From Patescibacteria group bacterium (GTDB lineage: Bacteria; Patescibacteriota; Microgenomatia; UBA1406; GWC2-37-13): 64,000 nucleotides of DNA. This document shows positions 54,129-63,493 of this stretch, piece after piece. Both the position numbers and the translations under genes were made by a program. The stretch covers positions 1 to 64,000 of the forward strand of contig JANWUX010000003.1 in NCBI GenBank assembly GCA_025057905.1, given 5' to 3'. Each line of letters starts with the position of its first letter. Position 1 is the first letter of the stretch. The notes under the pieces are model-generated. The model worked only from the letters and a program-made list of their open reading frames with translations. It did no database searches and was not told the DNA's origin.

Positions 54129-54830
54129 ATGGATTTTGAAATTTATCCAGGAGATTTTTTTTCCAAGGTTTTGTCTAGGGTGCCGGCGGCCTGGTCAGTA
54201 TATCTGTCTCACCTGCCAGAAAAAACTGATTTACACAAGAGCCTAGTTTTGTTGTTATTGCCAAAGGCCAAGCCCCATCAATTGACTCACCTCAGATGTC
54301 AAAATAAATTTAAAGTTGACTAGGTTGGGTCAGTTTTTTATTACAATGAATTTTTTAGAAAAGTCATTAAAGAGATAAAGTATCGATTAGTGAAGGAGGC
54401 GCTCACTGAGCTTCTTAAACTTATTAATCCTCTTGAGCTGTGGTTTTTAGATTTTTTTAGAAAGACTAGAGATCAGTTGGTCGTGCAACCAATCCCTCTT
54501 CACCCGAATAAACTAAAAAAACAGGGATTTAATCAGGCCCAAATAATTGGTAACTATTTTGCTCAACTTTTGGCCCTGCCGGTAATTGATGTCCTCGAAA
54601 GAGTCAAAGAGACAAAGCTTCAAGCGGAGATAAAGGATAGGCGACAACAATATCTCAATCTAAGAGGTGCTTTTGCTGTAAGAAGGAAGTCTCAAACCTT
54701 TCTGAAAGAGAAACAAGTAATTCTTGTTGATGACATTATTACTACAGGTCATACCGTTAATGAAGCGGCGAAAATATTGAGGAAAGAGGGTATCCAAAGA
54801 GTTTATTGTTTAACACTAGCCCAGGATTAA
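54129..54830 (+). pseudogene. comF: comF (phosphoribosyltransferase-like), broken
   Basis: ComF is needed for DNA uptake during transformation. The N-terminal Cys-rich part survives in one frame (FCLGCRRPGQYICLTCQKKL from about 54154), hits TAG at 54244, continues with FCCYCQRPSPIN, then shifts to THLRCQNKFKVD. There a TAG (54321-54323) interrupts, and the same frame resumes as FYYNEFFRKVIKEIKYRLVK. The remaining 146 codons (GTG 54390) hold an intact PRTase half with GFNQAQIIG and VILVDDIITTGHTVNEA. One frameshift and two stops make a functional full-length protein unlikely. Confidence 0.83.
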
Positions 54831-54870
54831 CTACCCTTTGTTTAGGGCTAATTTTGTATAATTCTCTTTA

Positions 54871-55851
54871 ATGAAAAACCAAAAAATTGAAATTTCACCA
54901 AAAACAGTCGTCTTTTCGGTTTTTTTTGTTTTGTTTCTTTGGTTTCTCTGGCAGATAAAAGAATTGCTTATTTCTCTTCTGATTGCCTTCATTATTGCTG
55001 GTGCTTTGTCTCCTTTTGTTGATTTTTTTGAAAAAAGAAAAGTTTCTCGGGGGCTGGCGTCACTTGGTGTCTACTTTGGTTTTATTTTCATTTTTTTTAA
55101 TCTTTTTTATCTTGTTATCCCTCCTTTGATTAACGAAGTTGTCTCTTTTACTAAAAATCTGCCTCGGTTTATTGATAATCAGCAGCTGAAACAGTTTTTT
55201 CCCTATTTTGAGATCAATTTCCTAACTTCAAGTTTGCCCAATCTTACTCTAAGTTTTTTTGATTTTCTAAGAAACCTTCTTTCTAACATCGTTTTTATCG
55301 TTACCACCTTGTTTTTTGGTTATTATTTTCTTGCCGAAAAAAACTTCATTAAGGGGGTACTAAAGATCTTTTATTCAGAGAGCCAAGCAATGAGGATAAG
55401 CCATCTGATCAATCTCAGTCAAAAAAAAACCTCTCTTTGGTTTTGGGCGGAGATTTTCTTGATGACTTTCATTGGTGTATTGACTTATGTTGGTCTGTCT
55501 TTGCTGGGGGTAAAGTACGCTTTGCCTCTGGCAGTAATTGCTGGATTGCTTGAGGTAGTTCCAACTATCGGGCCGATCATCTCGGCAGTGCCGGCAGTGA
55601 TCATCGGTTTCTCTCAGTCTTTTAACTTGGGATTAATAGTGATCGTCCTTTATGTTGTGATTCAACAATTAGAAAATAATCTCATCGTTCCGTTTGTTAT
55701 GAGGCGGATTACCGGGGTTCATCCAATCACGGTTCTGATTTGTCTTTTTGTCGGTGGAAAAATTGCCGGCGTTTTGGGAATTCTTATTTCTGTCCCCACG
55801 CTTATTTTTTTCAAAACTCTCCTTCTTGAATGGCGAAAGACTCAAAAATAA
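54871..55851 (+). CDS. AI-2E family transporter-like membrane protein (PerM/YdiK type)
   Basis: 326 aa with seven or eight membrane helices and the family's C-terminal signature region (GLLEVVPTIGPIISAVPAVI, then NNLIVPFVMRRITGVHPITV). Family members are implicated in export or ion antiport; the substrate here is unknown. TATAAT lies at 54857-54862. Confidence 0.9.
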   Translation: MKNQKIEISPKTVVFSVFFVLFLWFLWQIKELLISLLIAFIIAGALSPFVDFFEKRKVSRGLASLGVYFGFIFIFFNLFYLVIPPLINEVVSFTKNLPRFIDNQQLKQFFPYFEINFLTSSLPNLTLSFFDFLRNLLSNIVFIVTTLFFGYYFLAEKNFIKGVLKIFYSESQAMRISHLINLSQKKTSLWFWAEIFLMTFIGVLTYVGLSLLGVKYALPLAVIAGLLEVVPTIGPIISAVPAVIIGFSQSFNLGLIVIVLYVVIQQLENNLIVPFVMRRITGVHPITVLICLFVGGKIAGVLGILISVPTLIFFKTLLLEWRKTQK

Positions 55852-55882
55852 AAACTAATTTAAACAAACACGAATCAGATCA

Positions 55883-57163
55883 ATGAAGGTCGCGGTCATC
55901 GGTGGAGGATTAACTGGTTTAGTAGCCAGCTACTTTCTTGCTGATCATTTTGAAGTGGCTGTTTTCGAAAAAGGAACAAGCTTTGGTGGGCTAGCTGGTG
56001 GCTTTCGAACCAAAGATTGGGCGTGGAGCCTAGAGTATGCCTATCATCATCTTTTTGCTAGTGACTGGGAAATCATTCAGTTTGCCAAGGAGATTGGCTT
56101 TGATCGGATAATCTTCGCCACACCAAGAACCGGCTATCTTCTTGAAAACGGAAGCGCCTGGGGAATCTTTCCTTTTGATTCGGCTCTTGATTTACTTTTG
56201 TTCCCCAAGTTATCTCTTTTGGAAAAAATAAGAGTTGGTTTGGTATTTCTTTTCTTTAAACTTTCGCCTTTTTTTTCATTTTATGAAAAGAAGACAGCCA
56301 AAGAATTACTTATTAGTTATCTCGGAGATCGAAGTTATTTTATCTTATTTGACCAGCTTTTTCGGAAAAAATTCGGAAATTTTGCGGAAAATATTCTAGC
56401 TACCTTCATTTGGGCAAGAATTAAAAAAAGAACAAAAAAGCTGGGTTATTTTTGGGGCGGGTTTCAGGAGTTTATTGATTTCTTAACCGAAAAACTAAAA
56501 AAGAAGGGTGTCAGGCTTTTTGTCAATAAACAAGTTGATTCCATTGAAAAGGAGAAAGAAGATTTTTTAATTGACGGGGAGAAATTTGATGTTGTTATCG
56601 GCACTCTTTGTTCGCCGCTGATAGCAAGAGTTGCCAGAAAGATATTTCCCGCATATTTCACGCAAAATCTCCGCAAAATTAACTATCTTGCTGGTTTAAC
56701 TTTAATTATCGAATCAAAAAAACCTCTTCTCAAAGATATCTATTGGCTTAACATCTCCGTGACGGAGATTCCTATTATGGTTATCGTTCAGCACACTAAC
56801 TTTATCGAAAAAAAATACTACAATAATCATCATCTAATTTACTTAGGCTGGTATTTAGACCCGAAAGACTATAAACTAACGCTGACCATGGAGACACTTT
56901 TTAAGTTTGTCAGTCCTTACTTAAAAAAAATCAACCCTGAGTTTCCTTCCTCGGTTGTTAATCTCTATCAGTTTAAAAATCTTTACACACAGCCAATTTT
57001 TGACCGAGAGTTTTTGATACGTAAGCCCGAAATTTTGACTCCGGTAAAAAACCTTTATCTTGCCAATCTGGAAATGACCTATCCTTTCGATCGCGGAACC
57101 AACTATGCTGTTAAACTAGGTCGGCAGGTTGCTAAAAAAATCCTTTCGGAAAATCAGCGGTAA
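55883..57163 (+). CDS. FAD-dependent oxidoreductase, protoporphyrinogen-oxidase-like
   Basis: 426 aa. N-terminal dinucleotide fold VAVIGGGLTGLVASYFLADH with an acidic strand end (VAVFEKG) and GGLAGGF, the FAD-binding pattern of amine oxidase / UDP-galactopyranose-mutase-like flavoproteins. The C-terminal NLYLANLEMTYPFDRGTNYA closes the FAD site. In this lineage such genes occur near cell-envelope sugar genes, so a role in envelope sugar or lipid modification is possible. Confidence 0.85.
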   Translation: MKVAVIGGGLTGLVASYFLADHFEVAVFEKGTSFGGLAGGFRTKDWAWSLEYAYHHLFASDWEIIQFAKEIGFDRIIFATPRTGYLLENGSAWGIFPFDSALDLLLFPKLSLLEKIRVGLVFLFFKLSPFFSFYEKKTAKELLISYLGDRSYFILFDQLFRKKFGNFAENILATFIWARIKKRTKKLGYFWGGFQEFIDFLTEKLKKKGVRLFVNKQVDSIEKEKEDFLIDGEKFDVVIGTLCSPLIARVARKIFPAYFTQNLRKINYLAGLTLIIESKKPLLKDIYWLNISVTEIPIMVIVQHTNFIEKKYYNNHHLIYLGWYLDPKDYKLTLTMETLFKFVSPYLKKINPEFPSSVVNLYQFKNLYTQPIFDREFLIRKPEILTPVKNLYLANLEMTYPFDRGTNYAVKLGRQVAKKILSENQR

Positions 57164-58273
57164 TTATGAGGGAATTTTGGGGAGCTCCTTCATTTCATCT
57201 AATTTTTTCTTGAAGTAATCAACATAGGGGATGATCTTTGGGTCCTGGTGGTAGAGAATAGAGAGATATAACGACAAAAAGCTGCCAATTGCCATTAGTT
57301 CAAGCACCTGATCAAGTTTGGTCTTACTCTCAAGAGTAACCCAAAGAGTTTTTACCCTGTTTTTTTTGACAACTTCCTGAGTGATGATAAATCGCTTTTG
57401 AACTTGAGAGGAATAGAGACTGGAAAAAAAGAAAACAAAGACAAGCGACTGTTTTATTTTTTTGGGAAACTTTAGTCCTTCCATCAAGTGATGATTGAGC
57501 TCTGGGATTACCCGAAACTCGGCCATTGACTTGGCGGTTTCGTTGGTTTGATTGGCAATGGCATTTCCAACTCCAGTCAAGTGTTCGGCAACAACATAGA
57601 TGGGTAAAAGCTGAAAAATTTCTTCTGCAAGCTTTTTTATCTTATTAACCTTGGTTACTTTTTCAATCTTGTAGTCTTCGATTTTCTTCTCTAACTCATC
57701 AAAAGATTTGAGGATAGTTTTTTTTTCTTCTTTAACAATTCCGAGGCTCACCAACAGGCCTAAAATCCCGCCTACAAAATAACCAAAGCCGATCCGTGGT
57801 TGACCCGAGGGATTGTAACGGGGGTTAATCAAGTAGTAAGGAAAGTGATTTTCTCTTAAGAACTGGCCAAGTTTTCCGCCGATGGTCAAACCAGTGATCA
57901 TGGCTTTTTTTTCTTTAGCCTGAGTGGCCATTGCTAAGACCTCTTCAGTGGTTCCTGAGTAAGATGAGAGGATTATCAAGGTATTGTCATTGACAAACTC
58001 GGTTAGGTGGTAGTCATCATTTATGATTATTGGTTTTGTGAGTTTTTCCTTAAATAGTTCTTTGATGATTACGCCCGGAAATCTTGAGCCACCCATTCCA
58101 CCAATGACAATGGTCTTAATTTTTTTTGCCGGATAAATCTTTGAGAGGTTAAGTGCCAGCGACTCTTCAAATGACTGTTTGAGTTGATAGGGGAGGGAGT
58201 TGACCGAATTGATTATCTCTTCTCCACCATGAAGTTTAATTATCTTCCTGAGTTCATCAAGGATTTTTGTCAT
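57164..58273 (-). CDS. Bifunctional phosphoglucose/phosphomannose isomerase
   Basis: 369 aa. Two SIS domains: VIGGMGGSRFPGVIIKELF, then ILSSYSGTTEEVLAMATQAK (sugar-phosphate loop), GQPRIGFGYF, and AEHLTGVGNAIANQTNETAK with EFRVIPELNHHLMEG carrying the catalytic Glu and His. This matches the archaeal/Patescibacterial PGI/PMI type that interconverts glucose-6-P, mannose-6-P and fructose-6-P. Convergent with the FAD enzyme (adjacent stops) and divergent from the prenyltransferase. Confidence 0.9.
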   Translation of the reverse strand: MTKILDELRKIIKLHGGEEIINSVNSLPYQLKQSFEESLALNLSKIYPAKKIKTIVIGGMGGSRFPGVIIKELFKEKLTKPIIINDDYHLTEFVNDNTLIILSSYSGTTEEVLAMATQAKEKKAMITGLTIGGKLGQFLRENHFPYYLINPRYNPSGQPRIGFGYFVGGILGLLVSLGIVKEEKKTILKSFDELEKKIEDYKIEKVTKVNKIKKLAEEIFQLLPIYVVAEHLTGVGNAIANQTNETAKSMAEFRVIPELNHHLMEGLKFPKKIKQSLVFVFFFSSLYSSQVQKRFIITQEVVKKNRVKTLWVTLESKTKLDQVLELMAIGSFLSLYLSILYHQDPKIIPYVDYFKKKLDEMKELPKIPS

Positions 58274-58295
58274 TTTATATAATTTAGAAAACTCA

Positions 58296-59210
58296 ATGAG
58301 AAATCTTCTTATTTTATTCGAAACTTTTAGAATCAGTCAATGGTTAAAAAATCTGGTAATTTTTACTTCGATTGTCTTTGCTGGAAAGCTTTTTGAGACA
58401 AGGATTTTCTTGATAACTTTTGTTGCTTTCCTGATTTTTTGTCTGATGTCGTCGGCCTCTTACATTCTCAATGATATTATCGACTACCCCTACGACCGAA
58501 AACATCCTTTAAAGAAAAACCGACCCATTGCCTCCGGAAAAATTTCCTTACCACAGGCAACTTTTATCTTTTTTTTATTGACAATCTCGATGTTGACAAT
58601 CTCTTTATTTATTTCTATCTGGTTCTTTATTGTGTGCTTTGTTTTTGTTATTGTTCACTTTTTTTACTCTCTTTTTCTCAAAAATTATCCTGTAATAGAT
58701 ATCTTCACTATCTCTTTTTCCTTTGTTCTTCGTGCCTATGCTGGAGTCGTCACCTCTGGTTACCACATTCCTGTGTGGATGATGTTAACCATTTTTTTCC
58801 TCTCCTTGTTTATGGCCTCGGTCAAGCGCCACGCCGAGTTGGTTGCTCAAGGGCGAGAAACCCGACTTTCTCTCTATCGCTACAACGAACATTTTCTTGA
58901 CTTTCTTACTTACACCGCTGCCACCACTGCCATTATTTGTTACTCCTTTTACACTTACTTTGAAAAACCACCTCAAATGAAAACCCTTTTGGGTGATTTT
59001 TCAAGCCAGTATTTTCCTCTTGTGGAGACTAGAAAATTGATGATGATCACCATCCCAGTTGTTGTCTACGGGATCACTCGGTATGCCCAGCTTCTTTACG
59101 AAAAGTATGAAGGGGAGAGACCAGAAAAGATCATTACCTCAGATCTGCCTCTGATTATAGCAATTGTTCTTTGGTCAGGGATCATTATCACTCTGATTTA
59201 TATCTTGTAG
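58296..59210 (+). CDS. UbiA-family prenyltransferase, decaprenyl-phosphate phosphoribosyltransferase-like
   Basis: 304 aa with eight or nine membrane helices. The first Asp-rich motif NDIIDYPYDRKHPLKKNRPI resembles that of decaprenyl-phosphate 5-phosphoribosyltransferase (Rv3806c) rather than UbiA proper; FSFVLRAYAG and MASVKRHAELV are also typical. It would transfer phosphoribose to a polyprenyl phosphate, an early step to lipid-linked arabinose or ribose donors. Fits the neighbouring polyprenyl glycosyltransferase functions. Confidence 0.82.
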   Translation: MRNLLILFETFRISQWLKNLVIFTSIVFAGKLFETRIFLITFVAFLIFCLMSSASYILNDIIDYPYDRKHPLKKNRPIASGKISLPQATFIFFLLTISMLTISLFISIWFFIVCFVFVIVHFFYSLFLKNYPVIDIFTISFSFVLRAYAGVVTSGYHIPVWMMLTIFFLSLFMASVKRHAELVAQGRETRLSLYRYNEHFLDFLTYTAATTAIICYSFYTYFEKPPQMKTLLGDFSSQYFPLVETRKLMMITIPVVVYGITRYAQLLYEKYEGERPEKIITSDLPLIIAIVLWSGIIITLIYIL

Positions 59211-59221
59211 GCGATTTTCTC

Positions 59222-59250
59222 TTGACAAATGATGGCAAGAGAGATAGAGT
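59222..59250 (+). promoter_or_regulatory. recA promoter
   Basis: TTGACA (59222-59227), 17-bp spacer, TAGAGT (59245-59250). No GAAC-N4-GTTC SOS box is visible here, unlike in front of lexA. Confidence 0.65.
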
Positions 59251-59280
59251 TATAGAGTTTTGCCAGGAAAGATTTTTAAA

Positions 59281-60270
59281 ATGAAAGATCACTCTCTCCA
59301 AAAAAAACAGGCGATTAATTTTGCCATTGAACAGATTCAAAAACAGTTTGGCAAGGGGGCAATTATGAGGTTTGGCCAGGGGCCGGCTGTCTTGGTCGAG
59401 ACAGTATCCACTGGCGTTTTCTCCCTTGATCTGGCTCTTGGAGTTGGTGGCCTTCCAAAGGGACGAATTGTTGAGATTTTTGGCCCAGAGTCGTCAGGAA
59501 AAACAACGATTTGCTTATCAGTAATTGCTCAGGTCCAGAAATTAGGAGGAGTGGCGGCTTTTATCGATGCTGAGCACGCTCTTGATCCCGAGTGGGCAAA
59601 GAAACTCGGGGTTGATCTGGAGAGTTTACTTGTCTCTCAACCTGATACTGGAGAACAAGCCCTAGAGATTGCTGAAACTTTAATCAGATCAGGCGCTATT
59701 GATCTCATTGTTATTGACTCAGTGGCTGCCCTTGTTCCTCGAAGTGAGATCGAAGGGGAGATGGGTGAAGCTCAGATTGGTCTGCAAGCTCGGCTCATGT
59801 CTCAGGCGCTTAGAAAACTAACAGGAATTGTTTCTAAATCGAAGACAATTGTTATCTTTACCAATCAGATAAGATTAAAGGTCGGCGTTCTTTTTGGTAA
59901 TCCAGAAACGACACCGGGCGGTTTAGCCTTGAAGTTTTACGCCTCGGTAAGAATGGATGTCAGAAAAATTGAGACTCTTAAGAAAAACAATCAAGTCTAT
60001 GGTGCTCGGATTAAGGTAAAGGTGGTAAAAAATAAAGTTGCCCCGCCTTTTAAAGAGGCCGAGATAATCATCACTTCATCCGGAATTGACAAAGAGGAAT
60101 CTTTAATCGAGGCAGCGTTAAGCTTGGGAATTCTTAATCGCTCGGGCTCGTTTTTTAAAATCGGCGAGAGATTGGTCGGTCAGGGAAGAGAGGAGCTCAA
60201 GTCGCTAATTATCAAGGATGAAAAACTCAGAGAGGAGATTTTAAAAAAAATCTCCGCTTCCCGCAAGTAA
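59281..60270 (+). CDS. recA: Recombinase RecA
   Basis: Strand-exchange protein and LexA co-protease. About 329 aa from ATG 59281, chosen because AGGAAAG precedes it and it matches the usual N-terminus; an upstream TTG at 59260 is possible. Walker [30 protein letters not shown] (Walker B and loop 1), loop 2 with [20 protein letters not shown], and [17 protein letters not shown]. The C-terminus lacks an acidic tail. Intact, although recX after it is broken. Confidence 0.97.
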   Translation: MKDHSLQKKQAINFAIEQIQKQFGKGAIMRFGQGPAVLVETVSTGVFSLDLALGVGGLPKGRIVEIFGPESSGKTTICLSVIAQVQKLGGVAAFIDAEHALDPEWAKKLGVDLESLLVSQPDTGEQALEIAETLIRSGAIDLIVIDSVAALVPRSEIEGEMGEAQIGLQARLMSQALRKLTGIVSKSKTIVIFTNQIRLKVGVLFGNPETTPGGLALKFYASVRMDVRKIETLKKNNQVYGARIKVKVVKNKVAPPFKEAEIIITSSGIDKEESLIEAALSLGILNRSGSFFKIGERLVGQGREELKSLIIKDEKLREEILKKISASRK

Positions 60271-60335
60271 GAAATGGGTTTTCTTTGGTAATATTTTTAG
60301 AGGTTTATAAAACTCTTTAGAATCTTCATCAGACT

Positions 60336-60813
60336 GTGAAAGAAAACCTTTCATTTCTTTTGAAGAAGGCTTGCTTTTTCTTGAAGTTTCGGTCAAGAAT
60401 GGAAAAGGAGATTAGAGACTACTTGCTTAAAAAAATCGCAAAAACATATCTGTCGCCACAAGTAGTGGATAGGACGATTGAAAAACTAAAAGTCGCCGGG
60501 TTAATTGATGACCGAAAATTTGTTGATCTTTATGTAAAAAATAGTCTGGCGATAAAGGCAAAAGTTCGGCGTCAGTTAAGACAAGAATTGCTGGCCAAGG
60601 GCATTTCACAAGATCTGATTGATGACGATTTTTCTCACTCGCCAATCGATGAAGAGAGATTAGCAACCGATCTTCTTAGAAAAAATGGTGGCAGCTTTCT
60701 TCTCTTTCTTTTCAAAAGAGATTAAAATTAAGTCAATAAGCTTCTTGATGACTCGTGGGTTTTCTTTTGAGACGAGTAAAAAGGCATTTGAACTCTTAGA
60801 TAAAAGCCAGTAA
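60336..60813 (+). pseudogene. recX: recX, frameshifted in the last third
   Basis: RecX limits RecA filaments. From GTG 60336 the frame reads KFRSRMEKEIRDYLLKK, VAGLIDDRKFVDLYV and VRRQLRQELLAKGISQDLID, as expected. In an A6 run (60680-60685) the frame is lost and soon stops (60723). The +1 frame continues with FFSKEIKIKSISFLMTRGFS and KKAFELLDKSQ to TAA 60811-60813, a normal RecX ending. A single-base indel, assembly error or slippage at the A-run could each explain it. Confidence 0.78.
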
Positions 60814-60972
60814 AATATCAGTAGTTAAAAATTGCTTAAGGCAAGTTCTTGAGAAATGAATGATTTGTTGTCTCGACAAACGACAGCGACTCAATTAGTC
60901 TCCTTTCATTTATTAATAATTTCCTGAACTGTCGTTTGGAGGGAAGCCTGCCCTAAGTTTAAGGTTAAGCTT
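60814..60972 (+). promoter_or_regulatory. Possible structured leader of the RNase Y mRNA
   Basis: No ORF. AAACGACAG (60878-60886) is perfectly complementary to CTGTCGTTT (60929-60937), and AAATGAA (60854-60860) to TTCATTT (60905-60911). The two pairings interleave, a pseudoknot topology. Promoter not identified. Could be a regulatory 5' leader; chance remains possible. Confidence 0.35.
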
Positions 60973-62430
60973 ATGCCTCTGAAATACTTTCGAAAGTTTT
61001 CTTCTATAAAATTCGCTCAAACAGAGTTAATTCAAAAGGCTCAGCAACAAGCTCAACAGATCATTAATCAGGCAAGAGTCGAAGCTAACCAAATCACCGC
61101 CGAAGCCGAAAGAAAGGCAGCGGAGATTGTTTCTTCAGCGTTTGAGATGGAGAAGAGACTAAGTCGAAAAGAGGATTCTCTTGAAGAAAAAGAAAAACAT
61201 CTTGACCAGGAAAAAAAATTAATTGAAGAGAAGAAAATTGTTCTTCAAAAAATAGAAAAAGATATAGAGGAGAAAAAAAACCAAATTCTCAGTCAACTAA
61301 AGAAAATTGCTAAGTTAAAAAAAGAAGAGGCGCGAGATCTTCTTCTTCAAGCTTGGGAGGAAAAACTCAAGCGAGAGATCGCTCAGCGGATAAAAAAAGC
61401 GGAAGAGGAGATCAAAGCTACTGTTGATGAGAAGGCAAAAACTATCTTAGCCGACGCCATGCGCTATGGAGCTATTGATTATGTTGCTGAGTATACTCTT
61501 TCAATTGTTCACTTACCAAACGAGGAGTTTAAGGGGAGAATCATCGGCAAGGACGGTCGAAATATCCGGGCCTTTGAGTTGGCAATCGGTGTTGATGTTG
61601 ATCTGGAAGAAGAAAACGTTATCAAGCTTTCATCTTTTGATGCTGTCAGAAGAGAGATTGCTCGGATTTCTCTTGAAAAACTGATAAAGGATGGCCGGAT
61701 TCAACCCCAACGAATTGAAGAAATTGTTAGAAAAACTAAAGAAGAGATCGAAAAGGAGATCTATCGAGCTGGTGAAGACCTCGCTCACCGAGCTGGCGTT
61801 TTTAACCTTCCTCGAGAAATTATTCAGCTTTTGGGTCGATTCAAATATCGTTACTCCTATGGCCAGAACATGATTGTTCATACTTTAGAGGAGACTCGGA
61901 TTGGTGTAGCCATTGCCCACGAGCTAAAAGCAGATGTCAATGTCGTTAGACTAGGTTGTCTTCTTCATGATCTTGGCAAGGTGATCAGTGAGAAAGAGGG
62001 CTCTCATGTCGAGTTGGGCGTTGAGGTTTTAAAAAAGTATGGCTTTCCCAAAAAAGTCATTGACTGCGTGGCTGCTCATCACGAGGATATTCCTTTTCCC
62101 TCTGTTGAGGCAGTAATCGTCTATATTGCTGATGCGGTTTCTGGCGGGCGGCCAGGAGCCCGTCACGAGGATTTTGAGGCTTATCTTAAAAGAATCAAAA
62201 CTATCGAGGAGATTGCAAAGACAAAAAAAGGCGTTAAGGAAGCCTATGCCCTTCAGGCCGGTCGAGAACTTCGGGTGATTGTTATCCCAGAGGAAGTCAG
62301 CGATGACGAGACGGTAATTTTGGCTCAAAAGATAAAGGAGGAACTCGAGGCAAAGTTTGATATCTTCCCTGGCCAGATAAAGATCACGGTTATTCGAGAG
62401 TATCGAGCTGAGGCAACGACGAGGATATAA
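60973..62430 (+). CDS. rny: Ribonuclease Y lacking the usual membrane anchor
   Basis: Endoribonuclease that initiates mRNA decay. 485 aa: a coiled coil rich in Gln/Glu/Lys (about 15-165), the KH domain with GRIIGKDGRNIRAFE, and the HD domain with HTLEETRIGVAIAHEL, CLLHDLGKVI and AAHHEDIPFPSVEAVIVYIA. The conserved C-terminal FPGQIKITVIRE is present. The N-terminal membrane helix of typical RNase Y is missing and no upstream start would add it, so the enzyme may be soluble. Confidence 0.93.
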   Translation: MPLKYFRKFSSIKFAQTELIQKAQQQAQQIINQARVEANQITAEAERKAAEIVSSAFEMEKRLSRKEDSLEEKEKHLDQEKKLIEEKKIVLQKIEKDIEEKKNQILSQLKKIAKLKKEEARDLLLQAWEEKLKREIAQRIKKAEEEIKATVDEKAKTILADAMRYGAIDYVAEYTLSIVHLPNEEFKGRIIGKDGRNIRAFELAIGVDVDLEEENVIKLSSFDAVRREIARISLEKLIKDGRIQPQRIEEIVRKTKEEIEKEIYRAGEDLAHRAGVFNLPREIIQLLGRFKYRYSYGQNMIVHTLEETRIGVAIAHELKADVNVVRLGCLLHDLGKVISEKEGSHVELGVEVLKKYGFPKKVIDCVAAHHEDIPFPSVEAVIVYIADAVSGGRPGARHEDFEAYLKRIKTIEEIAKTKKGVKEAYALQAGRELRVIVIPEEVSDDETVILAQKIKEELEAKFDIFPGQIKITVIREYRAEATTRI

Positions 62431-62504
62431 TTACGGCTAAAATTTTCTTAATCCAAAGCCCCAATTTGATATACATTGTTACAATAAGATATTTTAAATA
62501 TAGA

Positions 62505-62534
62505 TTGACATAAAGCCCAAAAATTTAATATTCT
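62505..62534 (+). promoter_or_regulatory. Promoter of the HU gene
   Basis: TTGACA (62505-62510), 18-bp spacer, TATTCT (62529-62534), about 55 bp before the start codon. Confidence 0.6.
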
Positions 62535-62588
62535 CTTTTCTGAAAGCTAAAATTCAAACTAGTTCTCTTAAGAAAGGAGGTGAAAAAA

Positions 62589-62861
62589 ATGACAAAGGCT
62601 GACTTAGTTGCTCAAGTAGCCAAGAAAGCAAACCTGACTGCCAAGGCAGCAAAAGATGCTGTCACTTCCGTCTTTTCAACAATCGCCGACGCCTTAAAAA
62701 GAGGCGAAAAGGTGGTAGTAACGGGTTTTGGCACCTTTATGGTCAGGAAAAGAGCGGCTCGTAAAGGTCGCAATCCTCAAACAGGTGCGGAGATTCAAAT
62801 TCCTGCCACCAAGACACCAGGCTTTACTGCCGGAAAGTCTTTGAAGAAGATGGTTAAGTGA
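62589..62861 (+). CDS. hup: HU-family DNA-binding protein
   Basis: 90 aa from ATG 62589. AAAGGAGGTG directly upstream is a near-perfect Shine-Dalgarno; an in-frame GTG at 62580 is part of it and is rejected. Residues [20 protein letters not shown] and [20 protein letters not shown], then [15 protein letters not shown], cover the whole HU fold with the DNA-binding arm. Nucleoid architecture. Monocistronic with its own terminator. Confidence 0.96.
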   Translation: MTKADLVAQVAKKANLTAKAAKDAVTSVFSTIADALKRGEKVVVTGFGTFMVRKRAARKGRNPQTGAEIQIPATKTPGFTAGKSLKKMVK

Positions 62862-62881
62862 CAGAGAGTCTTCCAAGAATC

Positions 62882-62913
62882 ATCCCGCCATCAGTGGTGG
62901 CGGGATTTTTTTT
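62882..62913 (+). terminator. Rho-independent terminator of the HU gene
   Basis: ATCCCGCCA (62882-62890) pairs with TGGCGGGAT (62898-62906), followed by eight T (62906-62913). Confidence 0.92.
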
Positions 62914-62941
62914 GATTGAGATTTTTGGTATAATTAATTTA

Positions 62942-63493
62942 ATGACTTTAAATCAATGGCTAAAATTTTTTCTTCTTCTGATTATTTTTTTTAACCTGCC
63001 CAGAGAGATCGCTAGTCAGGAAAGAGTTGCCTTAATTACCCCCCCAGAGAAGAAAAAGGTCGTTTATGAACTTCCCTATCCAGGAATTTTGGCTGATCAT
63101 CCGCTTTACTTTCTAAAGAGAATTCGAGATAAAGTCGCCGAAATCATGATTGTCGATGAGAGTCAAAAAGCTAAGTTTCATCTTCATCAAGCGGACAAAA
63201 AAGTCACCATGGCCATCTTCTTAGCTAAGAAAGGAAATCCTAAAGCTTCGGTCGATGCTTTTCATGAGGCAGAAAAAGAAGTTGAGAGGTTCATTTTGAT
63301 TTTTAAAAAAACCAAAGAAAAAAAGCGATCTATCCCCTCAGGGCTCTTAGATCAGGCCAAGCTTGCTAACGCTAAACATCGGGAGATCATCGGTGAGATG
63401 ATCAAATTTTTTCCTGATGGCTATCAACAAACAATTAATCAACTTTTTGAGACTAATTTCCGATTAGAGAAAGAACTGGCAAGACTTCCGTAG
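62942..63493 (+). CDS. Exported DUF5667-domain protein
   Basis: About 183 aa from ATG 62942, which opens a signal peptide (NQWLKFFLLLIIFFNLPREI); a longer frame from 62858 would read through the HU terminator and is rejected. TATAAT lies about 10 bp before the ATG, so the mRNA may be nearly leaderless. HPLYFLKRIRDKVAEIMIVD, then KAKFHLHQADKKVTMAIFLA match DUF5667, a helical domain common in Patescibacteria, function unknown. The end overlaps the convergent gene by 55 bp. Confidence 0.75.
   Translation: MTLNQWLKFFLLLIIFFNLPREIASQERVALITPPEKKKVVYELPYPGILADHPLYFLKRIRDKVAEIMIVDESQKAKFHLHQADKKVTMAIFLAKKGNPKASVDAFHEAEKEVERFILIFKKTKEKKRSIPSGLLDQAKLANAKHREIIGEMIKFFPDGYQQTINQLFETNFRLEKELARLP

Noticed and set aside
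54126-54323. Separate 65-aa gene before comF
   Set aside because: Its frame continues as comF after one TAG and contains the THLRCQ end of the ComF zinc-binding region, so it is part of the same broken gene.
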